NCBI GenBank assembly: GCA_012735575.1
Contig: JAAYGY010000080.1
Location: forward strand, 1-41,056
Length of the DNA stretch: 41,056 nt
Direction: 5' to 3'
Source: Clostridiales bacterium
GTDB lineage: Bacteria; Bacillota; Clostridia; Caldicoprobacterales; UBA3941
In this document: one piece after another, positions 9,593-18,092 of the stretch
Layout of the letters: every line of letters begins with the position of its first letter
Position numbering within the stretch: position 1 is the stretch's first letter
Made by a program: the position numbers and the translations under genes
Notes under the pieces: model-generated
What the model was told of the DNA's origin: nothing
The model's database searches: none
The model's input: the letters and a program-made list of their open reading frames with translations, nothing else

Positions 9593-11659
9593 TTACCTGA
9601 CAGGTCTTTTTAAAATTCTCAATCCATAAGCTGGTAGTGTGATTTCTCCTTTGACCTGGCCTCCATCTATCATGTCGGTTAATTCCTCATCTCCCAGGTC
9701 AACAGTTCTTTGATCACCGGCAAAGTTCATGACAAAGATGAAATCATTATCTCCATCGCTTCGTTTTTGGGCTGTTACACCTTCAGGCAGGTCTATATCC
9801 AGTACTCTTTGAATATCTAGGTCCTCTATTAATCTGCCGTAGAAATCGGACAAGAAGTCATCCCCGCTTCTAAAAGCTATATAGTAGCACTTACCCTTGC
9901 CAAACTCATTGACTGTAAGTGCAGGTCTTCCTGCATAGAAGTCCTCTTTGTAGGTGGCAAGAACCTTTGCAGTTTCTGCATGGATAAGATCACACAATTC
10001 TACAGTCTTGTATTCCTTTTCCAGCTTTAATGGATTGTCTTTGTCAAATACGGCATAGTTATAATCCTCATCATAGAGAGCATCTATCTCTTCACTCCTG
10101 ATACCTGTCACCTTGCGCAATGGCCCAGGGAATCCTCCCAGGAAGCATAGATCATTTTCATCTACTATACCACTCCAATAGGTGACTATCAGGGTCCCAC
10201 CTGATTCTACAAACTTCTCCATCCGCTCAGCTACTCCCGGTCTTACCATATAGAGCATAGGAGCAATTAATAGCTTGTATCTGGAGAAATCACAATCCAT
10301 ATTTATAACATCTACTGGAATTCCACGTTTCCAGAATGCCTTATAATGCCGCTCACAGGTTAGCTGATAATCCTTTTTCTCACGGCGTGGCCCTTGAGCA
10401 TCATCTATAGCCCAGCGGTTCTCCCAGTCATAGATTACCGCCACTTCAGGTCTAACAGTGGTACCCACCACATCATCCAGTTTCTCTAAAATCTTGCCCA
10501 CGTCCGCCACATCTCTAAATACTCTTGTATTTTCATTTCCAACATGGTCCACTACTGCACCATGAAATTTTTCTGAGGAACCACGGCTTTTACGCCATTG
10601 GAAATACTGTACCGAGTCAGAACCATGAGCTACTGCCTGGATTGATGATAATACATGCATTCCCGGTCTTTTTAACTTGGCTACAGGCTGCCAGTTAGTG
10701 GCACTTGGGGTGCTTTCCATAAGCATAAAGGGCTTTCCGCCTTTTAAGGAACGGTTTATATCATGAAGGAATGCTGTGCTACATCCCACTTCCCAATTAT
10801 CCTTGCTGTGCCACATGGGATAGCTGTCCCAGGATACTACATCCATATGGGGAGCTAGTTTCCAGTAATCCAACCCTGGATAGGTTCCCATGAAATTAGT
10901 TGTAACAGGAATATCCGGAGTAATTTCCTTTAGGGTGGCAATTTCATGCTTAAAGAAATCCAGTGTCTGATGGGTTACAAACCTCTTCCAGTCTAGATTA
11001 TGGCCGTGAACCAGGAATTCACCATGAGGAGCCGGTGATTCTATCTGAGACCAGTCGGTATATGTATGGCTCCAGAAAGCTGTCCACCAGGCATGGTTTA
11101 ATTTATCCAGATCATCGTCATATTTTTCCCTTAACCAGTTTCTAAAGGCCTCCTGGCAAAGCTCACAATGACATTCACCACCGTATTCATTGGACACATG
11201 CCAGAGAACAAGAGAGGGATGATTTCCATAACGCTCTGCTAGTTTTGTATTGATAATTCTGGTTTTTTCCCTATACACTGGGGAGGTGTAGCAATGATTG
11301 TGACGTGTACCATGAAGATTTCTGCGCCTGTTGGCCTGTACCCTTAAAACCTCTGGATACTTGGCAGACATCCATGCAGGTCTGGCACCTGTAGGTGTGG
11401 CTAATATGACATAGGCATTATTTTTATAGAGCTTTTCCATAATCTCATCCAGCCAGCCAAACTCAAAGCGGCCTTCTTCCGGCTCTAAAGCTGCCCAGGC
11501 AAATATGCCCACAGACATGCTGTTGCTATGAGCCAGTTTCATCAATCTCATATCTTCGTCCCATACCTCAGGAGTTCTCATCCATTGATCCGGGTTATAG
11601 TCTGCCCCATGGATCATATGTTTTACCTTGTGATGAATAGGAGGATACTTCTTAACCAT
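9593..11659 (-). CDS. Beta-galactosidase, glycoside hydrolase family 42
   Basis: A 688-aa GH42 enzyme, typical length for LacA/BgaB-type cytoplasmic beta-galactosidases. HVSNEYGGE carries the acid/base Glu158 and FMLMESTPSATNW the nucleophile Glu315. Cys123 plus the cluster CHCELC (Cys163, 165, 168) match the structural zinc site of the family. A TIM barrel (to about residue 385), a trimerisation domain and a small C-terminal beta domain (ITLPAYGLRIL) follow in family order. The ATG has AAGGTGG upstream. A terminator isolates it downstream and an AraC regulator lies divergently upstream. Together with GH2 and GH4 it makes this a galactoside locus. Activity on galactan-derived oligosaccharides rather than lactose is possible. 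Confidence 0.92.
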   Translation of the reverse strand: MVKKYPPIHHKVKHMIHGADYNPDQWMRTPEVWDEDMRLMKLAHSNSMSVGIFAWAALEPEEGRFEFGWLDEIMEKLYKNNAYVILATPTGARPAWMSAKYPEVLRVQANRRRNLHGTRHNHCYTSPVYREKTRIINTKLAERYGNHPSLVLWHVSNEYGGECHCELCQEAFRNWLREKYDDDLDKLNHAWWTAFWSHTYTDWSQIESPAPHGEFLVHGHNLDWKRFVTHQTLDFFKHEIATLKEITPDIPVTTNFMGTYPGLDYWKLAPHMDVVSWDSYPMWHSKDNWEVGCSTAFLHDINRSLKGGKPFMLMESTPSATNWQPVAKLKRPGMHVLSSIQAVAHGSDSVQYFQWRKSRGSSEKFHGAVVDHVGNENTRVFRDVADVGKILEKLDDVVGTTVRPEVAVIYDWENRWAIDDAQGPRREKKDYQLTCERHYKAFWKRGIPVDVINMDCDFSRYKLLIAPMLYMVRPGVAERMEKFVESGGTLIVTYWSGIVDENDLCFLGGFPGPLRKVTGIRSEEIDALYDEDYNYAVFDKDNPLKLEKEYKTVELCDLIHAETAKVLATYKEDFYAGRPALTVNEFGKGKCYYIAFRSGDDFLSDFYGRLIEDLDIQRVLDIDLPEGVTAQKRSDGDNDFIFVMNFAGDQRTVDLGDEELTDMIDGGQVKGEITLPAYGLRILKRPVR

Positions 11660-11760
11660 CAGTCTTCCACCTTTCCTTTTATTAATATAAATAGTAAGTT
11701 TATAACCTTATACCTATGATTTGCTTTGCAGGGAAAAGGAAATAAAACATTTTCCTGTAT

Positions 11761-11788
11761 ATTATGCCATCTTGCAATTTACCAACAA
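11761..11788 (-). promoter_or_regulatory. Candidate promoter of the GH42 gene
   Basis: Minus-strand TTGTTG (11783-11788), a 16-bp spacer and CATAAT (11761-11766) resemble a sigma-A promoter about 100 bp upstream of the GH42 start. ATATTGAYAT repeats lie just upstream. Confidence 0.4.
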
Positions 11789-11814
11789 TGCATATATGAT
11801 TATGATATATAATT

Positions 11815-11888
11815 ATATTGATATTATATATTATACAATTTGCTATATCAATCTTACTATATTGACATAGATATAAACATATTGACAT
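11815..11888. promoter_or_regulatory. ATATTGACAT repeats, probable AraC-type operator cluster
   Basis: ATATTGACAT occurs exactly at 11859-11868 and 11879-11888, start to start 20 bp apart (two helical turns). A variant ATATTGATAT is at 11815-11824, and an inverted relative lies near 11844-11854. Direct repeats spaced two turns apart are the usual AraC-family site. The cluster lies between the GH42 gene and the divergent AraC gene. Confidence 0.5.
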
Positions 11889-11915
11889 TATTCCTGCTGG
11901 AGGTTTGATGAAAAA

Positions 11916-12755
11916 ATGATTAAAACAATATTCCCCATGGTTACAGAAAATCAACACAAACTACCCTTTGTAGTAAAAGGCATAGGAGTGCAGGCAAATC
12001 AGGAACACATACTAAGATCCAATGGTTTTCCACACTATCACTGGGCTCATTGTGGTGATGGTGAAGGCAAGCTGATAATTGGAGGAAATGAATATAAAAT
12101 TACTCCCGGTACTGGTTTTTTCTTTAGACCTGGCCTTCCCCATGAATATTATCCAATAGAGGAGCCCTGGCAGATATATTGGCTAATATTTGATGGAGCC
12201 GCTCTGCCCAAGCTGCTTTCCTATATGGATTTTCCAGAATGGGGGATTATGAATATACAAAACATGGCCATCATCAATAATAGTCTTAAAAAGATATATA
12301 TGTGCTTAAACTCTGACAATCCGGATAAGCATTTAAAATCCTCAGCATTATTATATGAATTCCTGATAGAATTAAAAAACTCCACCCTTTGGTCAGGTGG
12401 AGTTCAAAATGAAAAAGTTCTGCAGTTGCTGCCGGTGATTTCCCATATGGAAAACAACTATGACAAATATTCCTCTTTAGAGGAAATGGCAGATATTATT
12501 GGTGTAACCCCATATCATCTATGCCGCTTGTTTAAACAAGCCTTTCACCTAAGCCCATTTAAATATCTCACACGTCTTCGAATTCAAAAGGCAAAGGAGT
12601 TACTGGTTTCTTCTCCAGATATGAGTATAAAGGATATAGCCAGATCTACTGGCTACAGCGACCCTAGCTATTTTTGTTCAGTGTTTAAGGAGCATGAAAA
12701 ACTAACACCTCTAGAGTTTAGAAAGATGCATGGTTTTGTACAATTTTTTACGTAG
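11916..12755 (+). CDS. AraC-family transcriptional regulator (probably of the GH42 gene)
   Basis: A 279-aa AraC-type regulator. The N-terminal cupin domain includes HYHWAHCGDGEGKLIIGG and FFRPGLPHEYYP. The C-terminal double helix-turn-helix spans about residues 180-275 (LEEMADIIGVTPYHLCRLFKQ and IKDIARSTGYSDPSYFCSVFKE, then TPLEFRKM). The ATG lies 12 nt after GGAGG, a longer gap than usual; a nearer ATG at 11908 stops after two codons. Divergent placement suggests control of the GH42 gene and its own transcription through the ATATTGACAT repeats. Its 3' end overlaps the convergent MATE gene by 8 bp. Confidence 0.88.
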   Translation: MIKTIFPMVTENQHKLPFVVKGIGVQANQEHILRSNGFPHYHWAHCGDGEGKLIIGGNEYKITPGTGFFFRPGLPHEYYPIEEPWQIYWLIFDGAALPKLLSYMDFPEWGIMNIQNMAIINNSLKKIYMCLNSDNPDKHLKSSALLYEFLIELKNSTLWSGGVQNEKVLQLLPVISHMENNYDKYSSLEEMADIIGVTPYHLCRLFKQAFHLSPFKYLTRLRIQKAKELLVSSPDMSIKDIARSTGYSDPSYFCSVFKEHEKLTPLEFRKMHGFVQFFT

Positions 12756-14148
12756 CTTTTTCAGCAGTTCTGAGACGGGCGATGGCCTTTTCCTTCCATG
12801 GTCCTTTTAGATAATAGCTTGCAGCTATAACAATACCTAATACCCAGCCTATAGGATAGCTGAAATATAGGTTGGCTCCTCCAAAGTAATGATCCAAGAT
12901 ATAGGCTGCAGGTACCCTTGCCAGCCACATGGAGATTAAAGACCCAATCATTGGAACAAAGGTTTCTCCCGCACCTCTAAGAGCACCATTTAAAATAAAC
13001 AATATACCTAGTAGAAAATAGAAGGGTAAAACCCTGTTTAGGTACTGGACCCCTGCCTCTATTACCCCAGGATCCTGGCTAAACAACCTCATAAGCAGAC
13101 CTCTGATGGGCATCAAAATAACGGCTATGCCAAGAGATACTCCTATGGTTAGCATTAGAGCAGATTTTACACCTTTATTTACCCTGTCCCTAAGGCCCGC
13201 ACCAATATTTTGTCCTACGTAAGTTGTAATAGCAGCAGAAAAACTAACCAAGGGAAGGAAGGCAAAGGCATCAATCTTTGTTGCACCATTAAAGCCTGCC
13301 ATAAAGATAGAGCCATGGCTGTTTATCAAACCCTGCAATGCTACAGATGCAAGTGAGAACAACAAATTCTGAATTCCTGTAGGTATTCCAATTCTAATGG
13401 CTTCCTTAAGGATATAGGCATCAAATTCCAAATTTCTTATGGATAATTGGAAAATATCCCCTCTTTTGTTTATATAATAAACACCAAATAAGAAGGAAAA
13501 TAACTGAGCCATAACCGTAGCCCAGGCTACACCGGCTACATCCCAGTGGAAAACTATAACAAATACCAAGTCTAAAACAATATTGACCACAGTAGAAATA
13601 ACCAAAAATAATAAGGGTCGTTTGCTGTCACCCAACCCCTGGAGTATACCACTGTTTATATTATATCCAAAACTTGCTAGTGTACCTATGAAAATAATAC
13701 GCATATAGGTAACGGCCATGGGCAGAGTTTCCGTTGGTGTTTTCATAAGAATCAGCATAGGACGGCTGATTAAAACACCGATTATTGAGATAGGGATGGA
13801 TACTACAAACAAAAAAATGTAGACCGTATCTACAGCCCTCTTTACTCCACGCATATCATTGGCGCCATAGTATTGTGATATTAAAATGGTGGCTCCCTGA
13901 CCAACTCCATTAAAAAGAGATATGATCATAAATATGACCGGAAAAGCTGTACCTACGGCAGCTAGAGCTGCGGTACCATTAGCTGCAAAATTACCCACCA
14001 CCATGCTGTCTACCATATTATATAATTGCTGCAATATATTCCCTGCTAGTAAGGGTAGTGCAAAAAAAAGAATAAGACGGGTAGGATTACCCTTAGTCAT
14101 ATCAATTCCTGTTGATCTTTTGTTTTCTTTTTTAGTGACCTGCGCCAT
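12748..14148 (-). CDS. MATE-family efflux transporter
   Basis: A 466-aa polytopic membrane protein with about 12 helices and two MatE repeats. The first repeat carries PLLAGNILQQLYNMVDSMVVG and GQGATILISQYYGA; the second carries TTYVGQNIGAG and RVLPFYFLLGILFILNGALRGAGET. MATE proteins export cationic drugs or metabolites in exchange for Na+ or H+. The substrate cannot be told. The ATG follows AAAGGAG. It is transcribed away from tRNA-Ala as a single gene, and its stop codon lies inside the end of the convergent AraC gene with no terminator visible between them. Confidence 0.9.
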   Translation of the reverse strand: MAQVTKKENKRSTGIDMTKGNPTRLILFFALPLLAGNILQQLYNMVDSMVVGNFAANGTAALAAVGTAFPVIFMIISLFNGVGQGATILISQYYGANDMRGVKRAVDTVYIFLFVVSIPISIIGVLISRPMLILMKTPTETLPMAVTYMRIIFIGTLASFGYNINSGILQGLGDSKRPLLFLVISTVVNIVLDLVFVIVFHWDVAGVAWATVMAQLFSFLFGVYYINKRGDIFQLSIRNLEFDAYILKEAIRIGIPTGIQNLLFSLASVALQGLINSHGSIFMAGFNGATKIDAFAFLPLVSFSAAITTYVGQNIGAGLRDRVNKGVKSALMLTIGVSLGIAVILMPIRGLLMRLFSQDPGVIEAGVQYLNRVLPFYFLLGILFILNGALRGAGETFVPMIGSLISMWLARVPAAYILDHYFGGANLYFSYPIGWVLGIVIAASYYLKGPWKEKAIARLRTAEKAT

Positions 14149-14256
14149 ATCTTAGCTCCTTTCTGGTTAAACCATAGTTATATAGATAAGATCAATTCAT
14201 ATTATATGTTAAGCATAATAAAATAACAAGAAAAGATAAAATTCATAAATCTAAAA

Positions 14257-14282
14257 AGCTGATGCTTATACAAGCATCAGCT
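14257..14282 (-). terminator. Terminator after tRNA-Ala
   Basis: A perfect 11-bp stem (AGCTGATGCTT / AAGCATCAGCT) with a 4-nt loop is followed by TTTTT on the minus strand, 13 nt past the CCA end of the tRNA. Confidence 0.88.
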
Positions 14283-14294
14283 AGTCTTTAATTT

Positions 14295-14371
14295 TGGTGG
14301 AGATAAGGGGACTCGAACCCCTGACCTCTTGACTGCCAGTCAAGCGCTCTCCCAGACTGAGCTATATCCCC
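14295..14371 (-). tRNA. tRNA-Ala (anticodon GGC)
   Basis: A complete cloverleaf can be folded by eye: acceptor GGGGATA / TATCTCC, D-arm GCTC/GAGC, anticodon stem CTTGA/TCAAG with loop CTGGCAG (anticodon GGC), and T-arm AGGGG-TTCGAGT-CCCCT. The CCA end is encoded. The acceptor stem contains the G3:U70 wobble pair that marks alanine tRNAs, confirming identity independently of the anticodon. Confidence 0.96.
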
Positions 14372-14404
14372 AGGTTATAATACCTATTTGTACTGACAAA
14401 TGAT

Positions 14405-14433
14405 ATTATAACCTAAAGGTAGACATTTGTAAA
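14405..14433 (-). promoter_or_regulatory. Promoter of tRNA-Ala
   Basis: Minus-strand TTTACA (14428-14433), a 17-bp spacer and a perfect TATAAT (14405-14410) lie about 35 bp upstream of the tRNA 5' end. The -10 box is part of the right arm of a long inverted repeat (14372-14414). Confidence 0.7.
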
Positions 14434-14447
14434 GGGGATTTTTAATT

Positions 14448-15893
14448 TTAATAGGCTCTGGCAAAGTATACCATATGTTTAGCCTTTTCGCCGCAGCAGA
14501 TGCAATGATCATAGAGATGTTCCTGTTCAAAGGGGATGCATCTGGCTGTAGCACTGGTTTCATCCTTTATGGCATCTTCACATTCTCTCTCTCCACACCA
14601 CATAGCCTTTATAAAACCTTTTTTGTTTTGCATAATATCTTTAAACTCATCCATATTTTTGGCTATATGGGTGTTAGCCTCCCTCATGGCCAAGGCTTTC
14701 TGGTAAAGGTTTTCATGAACATCATCCAGCATTTGTTGAATGGTTTGTACCAGGTTTTCCATGGGAACAAAGGTCTTTTCATGGTTATCCCTGCGGACCA
14801 GAACCACCTGCTTTTTCTCAATGTCCTTGGGACCAATCTCCAGCCTCATTGGAACCCCTTTTAACTCCCATTCATTAAACTTCCAACCTGGGCTATAGGT
14901 ATCCCTATCATCTAACTCTACCCTGATGCCGGCCGCCTTTAACTCTTCAAAAACCTCCCTGGCCTTTTCCAGCACTCCTTCCTTGTGGATGGCAATGGGC
15001 ACCATGGCTACCTGAACAGGTGCTACCTTTGGAGGTAGTACTAATCCTCTTTCATCACCATGAACCATGATAATAGCCCCTATTAGCCTTGTGGTTACTC
15101 CCCAGGAGCTTTGCCATACATATTTTTGCTTTCCGTCCCTATCCAGGAATTGAATATCAAAAACTTTTGCAAAGTGCTGCCCTAAATTATGGGAAGTACC
15201 CGCCTGCAATGCCTGCCCATCCTGCATTAGTGCCTCAATAGTATAGGTTCTAAGAGCACCGGCAAATTTTTCTTTTTCAGTTTTCTGTCCCGCAACCATT
15301 GGTATTGCCAGAACGTTTTTAGAAAATTCCTCATAGACACCCAGCATTTTCATGGTCTCTTCCTGGGCCTCATCCTCTGTTGCATGAGCTGTATGACCCT
15401 CCTGCCATAAAAACTCCAGGGTTCTCAAAAATGGCCTGGTAGTCTTTTCCCAACGGACTACGTTGCACCACTGGTTATATAAAATAGGAAGATCCCTATA
15501 GGATTGAATCCATTTTGCATACATGGCACAGATAATGGTTTCGGAAGTAGGCCGAACCACCAAACGCTCTGCCAACTCCTCATCTCCGCCATGGGTTACC
15601 CAGGCAACTTCTGGAGCAAAACCTTCTACGTGGTCTGCCTCCTTTTGAAGCAGACTCTCTGGTATAAATAGGGGGAAATAGGCATTTTTGTGACCTGTAG
15701 CCTTAAATCTCTCATCCAGCTCGTTTTTGATATTCTCCCAAATTCCATATCCATAGGGCTTAATAACCATGGACCCTCTTACTGGAGAATAGTCTACCAG
15801 GTCAGCCTTTAATATAACGTCAGTATACCATCTAGAAAAATCTTCTTCCCTAGATGTAATATGAGCTACGAATTCCTGATTATTCTTGCTCAT
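14448..15893 (-). CDS. proS: Prolyl-tRNA synthetase, short (eukaryote/archaeal-like) type
   Basis: A 481-aa class II aminoacyl-tRNA synthetase charging tRNA-Pro. The class II core shows [31 protein letters not shown] (motif 2) and [11 protein letters not shown] (motif 3). The anticodon-binding domain follows, then a C-terminal zinc-type domain with WCGERECE...CICCGEKAK and a terminal tyrosine. This is the ~480-residue form without the internal editing insertion, not the ~570-residue bacterial form; the short form is common in Clostridia. The ATG follows GGAGAG. Expression is controlled by the T-box leader directly upstream. Confidence 0.96.
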   Translation of the reverse strand: MSKNNQEFVAHITSREEDFSRWYTDVILKADLVDYSPVRGSMVIKPYGYGIWENIKNELDERFKATGHKNAYFPLFIPESLLQKEADHVEGFAPEVAWVTHGGDEELAERLVVRPTSETIICAMYAKWIQSYRDLPILYNQWCNVVRWEKTTRPFLRTLEFLWQEGHTAHATEDEAQEETMKMLGVYEEFSKNVLAIPMVAGQKTEKEKFAGALRTYTIEALMQDGQALQAGTSHNLGQHFAKVFDIQFLDRDGKQKYVWQSSWGVTTRLIGAIIMVHGDERGLVLPPKVAPVQVAMVPIAIHKEGVLEKAREVFEELKAAGIRVELDDRDTYSPGWKFNEWELKGVPMRLEIGPKDIEKKQVVLVRRDNHEKTFVPMENLVQTIQQMLDDVHENLYQKALAMREANTHIAKNMDEFKDIMQNKKGFIKAMWCGERECEDAIKDETSATARCIPFEQEHLYDHCICCGEKAKHMVYFARAY

Positions 15894-15933
15894 TTAAACT
15901 CTCCTTTCCTAGAATTTACAGAAAATTAAAAAT

Positions 15934-16108
15934 CCTCCATCCCTAAAGGACGGAGGTTATCCGCGGTACCACCTTAATTAGCTAAAATAGCTCACTCGTC
16001 ACATAACGGCCTAGTCGCCGGCAAGGAATACTTATATTTCATCCCTGCTGCTCCGGGGCGGGTTCGGAAAATCCTACTATTCCCCTTCATAGCATTTAAT
16101 ATTCGTTT
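15934..16108 (-). promoter_or_regulatory. T-box leader (tRNA-Pro sensing) with terminator, upstream of proS
   Basis: The conserved T-box AAGGTGGTACCGCGG lies at 15961-15975 (minus strand). It is followed by a terminator (CCTCCGTCC / GGGATGGAGG, 15934-15956, then ATTTTT) that competes with the antiterminator, as in transcriptional T-box riboswitches. A short stem III (AGCTA/TAGCT) precedes it. The specifier element appears reduced to one small hairpin at 16055-16085: GGGG/CCCC closing stem, an AGUA-containing left strand, GGA/UCC cap, and a right strand GAA-CCC. CCC is a proline codon in the place expected for the specifier. Uncharged tRNA-Pro(GGG) would permit read-through into proS. Confidence 0.88.
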
Positions 16109-16114
16109 TCAATA

Positions 16115-16143
16115 ATTCTATCACTAAAAGAAAAATTATGCAA
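16115..16143 (-). promoter_or_regulatory. Promoter of the proS T-box transcript
   Basis: Minus-strand TTGCAT (16138-16143), exactly 17 bp, then TAGAAT (16115-16120). The predicted transcript start is near 16108, just upstream of the T-box specifier hairpin. Confidence 0.7.
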
Positions 16144-16173
16144 TACCATATATTGAAAAATCTTTGCCATTAG

Positions 16174-16341
16174 TTAATTGGCAGATTTTTTGGTTATTAT
16201 AGAATAATATTCTACTATTAATTTATCTAATTGCTGACTAACTAATAATAACTCAGTATCATTGACATTCTTTTCTATAAGCACGTTTAAATGTCTTCGT
16301 AAACTCTCTATATTTTCATTTAATTTTTCTAATTTTCCCAT
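16174..16341 (-). CDS. Spo0E-like aspartyl-phosphate phosphatase
   Basis: A 55-residue protein too short for most gene finders. It reads MGKLEKLNENIESLRRHLNV at the start and contains SQQLDKLIVEYY, the hallmark S-Q-x-L-D-x-L-I motif of the Spo0E family. Two antiparallel helices are expected. Family members dephosphorylate the sporulation regulator Spo0A~P and so delay sporulation. The ATG follows AGGGTG. It lies alone between dmkB-like and proS on the same strand. Two 13-bp repeats resembling Spo0A boxes lie upstream at 16448-16460 and 16489-16501. Its presence suggests a spore-forming host. Confidence 0.82.
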   Translation of the reverse strand: MGKLEKLNENIESLRRHLNVLIEKNVNDTELLLVSQQLDKLIVEYYSIITKKSAN

Positions 16342-16568
16342 TTAATCACCCTGTTTTAATAAATATTAGCTCCCCTCTATTGCAAATAAAGATAAAAATA
16401 ACAACTCCAACCATATACGCCATATCATATATTCTTTTAAATATAGTATACGACAATTTTTTGTAGTATCCTTCTTTATTACCAAAAAATATGACAATTT
16501 TACAAATAATTCATAAAAAATTCATAAATATAACTAATTCATGGAATATATATGCGTATTATGGAGCC

Positions 16569-17537
16569 TTAATATTCTCTTTTTTCCAGTTCCATTACCA
16601 GATCCCCAAGATACTCCCTGGCCGGTATGTCCGGCAGAGATTTTAGGTTGTTTATAGCCCTGGTTATGTAGCGATTCGCCAGCTTTTTGGAATAGTCCAT
16701 AGCCCCACTCTCCTGAACCCATCTTTGAACACACTTGAGTTCATCATGGGTAAACCGTCCAGTTTCAACTATTCCCTTTAGTTTTTTCTTATAGTAGGGA
16801 TCCTGTGCAGTATAAATAACAGGTAGTGTAAACACACCACTGGCAAAATCGGCCATTAAAGGTTTACCCACTATCTCAGTATCTCCCTCAAAATCCAAAA
16901 TATCATCTACTATTTGAAAGGCCATGCCTACATTTTTTCCAAATTGCCAAAGATTCCAGGTATCTCTGGATGAACATCCGGACTCCTCAGCTCCAACTCT
17001 ACAACTTAAAGAAAATAACAAGGCTGTTTTTCTTGCTATACGCTTTAAATAAGTATTGACACTAATATCCAAGTTATATCTGTGCTGGTATTGATCTATC
17101 TCTCCTTCACATATAGCTTTCAACACATTAGATAATTTATGCATATTTTCTAATTCCACATTTTGTGTAATCAAAGAAAAGGACCTGGTTAACAGAAAAT
17201 CACCGGTAAATACGGCCATATCCTTTCCCCATTTAGACTGGACAGTGGGAATCCCCCGTCGGATATCTGCATCATCTATTATATCATCATGAACCAGTGT
17301 AGCCATATGAAGTATTTCAATGCCCGCAGCAATAGGCATAAGCTTTTTCCTGTTATAATCTCCAAACTGACCTGACAGCAAAACCAATGCCGGTCTAAGT
17401 CTTTTGCCACCGGCATCAAGTAGCTCCTGCACGGTTTTTGACAGGATAGACTGTCTGGTTTTTAATGCTTTGCGTATATATTTTTCCACTTCCATCAGTT
17501 CATTGTAGATATCCGAACCCTCGTTCCAGATCCTCAT
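16569..17537 (-). CDS. dmkB: Polyprenyl diphosphate synthase (DmkB / heptaprenyl synthase component II-like)
   Basis: A trans-prenyltransferase of about 322 aa that elongates farnesyl diphosphate with isopentenyl diphosphate to make a quinone side chain. Both Asp-rich motifs are present: DDIID (84-88) in HMATLVHDDIIDDADIRRG and DDILD (211-215) in QIVDDILDFEGD. GKRLRP near residue 45 and the ARKTALLF region also match the family. The ATG at 17537 is 8 nt after GGAGG; a GTG one codon earlier and a TTG at 17552 are alternatives. It is the last gene of the apbE-eetA-eetB-dmkB run (27-nt gap). In Listeria this position is held by DmkB, which makes the prenyl chain of the demethylmenaquinone dedicated to extracellular electron transfer. 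A general isoprenoid role cannot be excluded. Confidence 0.88.
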   Translation of the reverse strand: MRIWNEGSDIYNELMEVEKYIRKALKTRQSILSKTVQELLDAGGKRLRPALVLLSGQFGDYNRKKLMPIAAGIEILHMATLVHDDIIDDADIRRGIPTVQSKWGKDMAVFTGDFLLTRSFSLITQNVELENMHKLSNVLKAICEGEIDQYQHRYNLDISVNTYLKRIARKTALLFSLSCRVGAEESGCSSRDTWNLWQFGKNVGMAFQIVDDILDFEGDTEIVGKPLMADFASGVFTLPVIYTAQDPYYKKKLKGIVETGRFTHDELKCVQRWVQESGAMDYSKKLANRYITRAINNLKSLPDIPAREYLGDLVMELEKREY

Positions 17538-17564
17538 CACTAAATCCTCCAATAACCTGTATCC

Positions 17565-18074
17565 CTAATTCCTTATCTCCAATTTTTTCTCAAGATAACC
17601 TAGTATATACCTGGTTACCAAACCATTAAAATAACCAGTTACAACAGCGGCCAACATAAGAACAGGTAAATAGGTATATAAAATTCCTATTGTCCCGAAT
17701 ATCCATGAAGCCGTTAACAGCTGCCCTATATTATGAAATACCGCCCCCGCTGTACTTATTCCCATAAGGGAGAAATAAATGTCAAGCTTTAGATATAGAA
17801 CAGACATTATAAATCCACTTAATATACCGCCTGACAGGCTATATAAAATTCCAGTTACGCTACCCCCCAGCAAAGGACCTAGCACAGATCTTATAACAAC
17901 CACTATCAAGGCTTCCTTAAAACCAAACAGCACCAAGGTTACCATGGTCATTATATTGGCCAGACCCAGCTTTGCACCTGGAGCCAACACTGGAATAAAG
18001 CTTTCTATATAATGTAAAACCAGAGCCTGGGAAATTATAATTGCCAGTATAGTTATCTTTCTTGTTTTTGTCAT
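17565..18074 (-). CDS. eetB: Gx transporter family membrane protein (EetB-like)
   Basis: A 169-aa membrane protein with about five helices, of the family once annotated heptaprenyl diphosphate synthase component I and now called Gx transporter, with ECF S-component-like character. Typical parts are PGAKLGLANIMTMVTLVLFG (about residues 32-51) and RSVLGPLLGGSVTGILYSLSGG (about 62-83). It lies between a NusG-II protein and a prenyl synthase with short gaps (18 and 27 nt), as eetB does in Listeria. EetB is needed for extracellular electron transfer there, but its biochemical role is unsettled. Confidence 0.85.
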   Translation of the reverse strand: MTKTRKITILAIIISQALVLHYIESFIPVLAPGAKLGLANIMTMVTLVLFGFKEALIVVVIRSVLGPLLGGSVTGILYSLSGGILSGFIMSVLYLKLDIYFSLMGISTAGAVFHNIGQLLTASWIFGTIGILYTYLPVLMLAAVVTGYFNGLVTRYILGYLEKKLEIRN

Positions 18075-18092
18075 AGACCCAAACCTACCACC

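Noticed and set aside
11700-11957. 85-aa minus-strand frame across the GH42/AraC control region
   Set aside because: It is rich in Ile, Tyr and Asn from AT-rich DNA, has no ribosome site, and overlaps promoter-like elements and the AraC start.
16026-16088. Alternative longer stem I of the T-box (GGAATA/TATTCC) presenting AUA
   Set aside because: An isoleucine specifier does not match a proline synthetase gene, whereas the shorter hairpin presents CCC after GAA.
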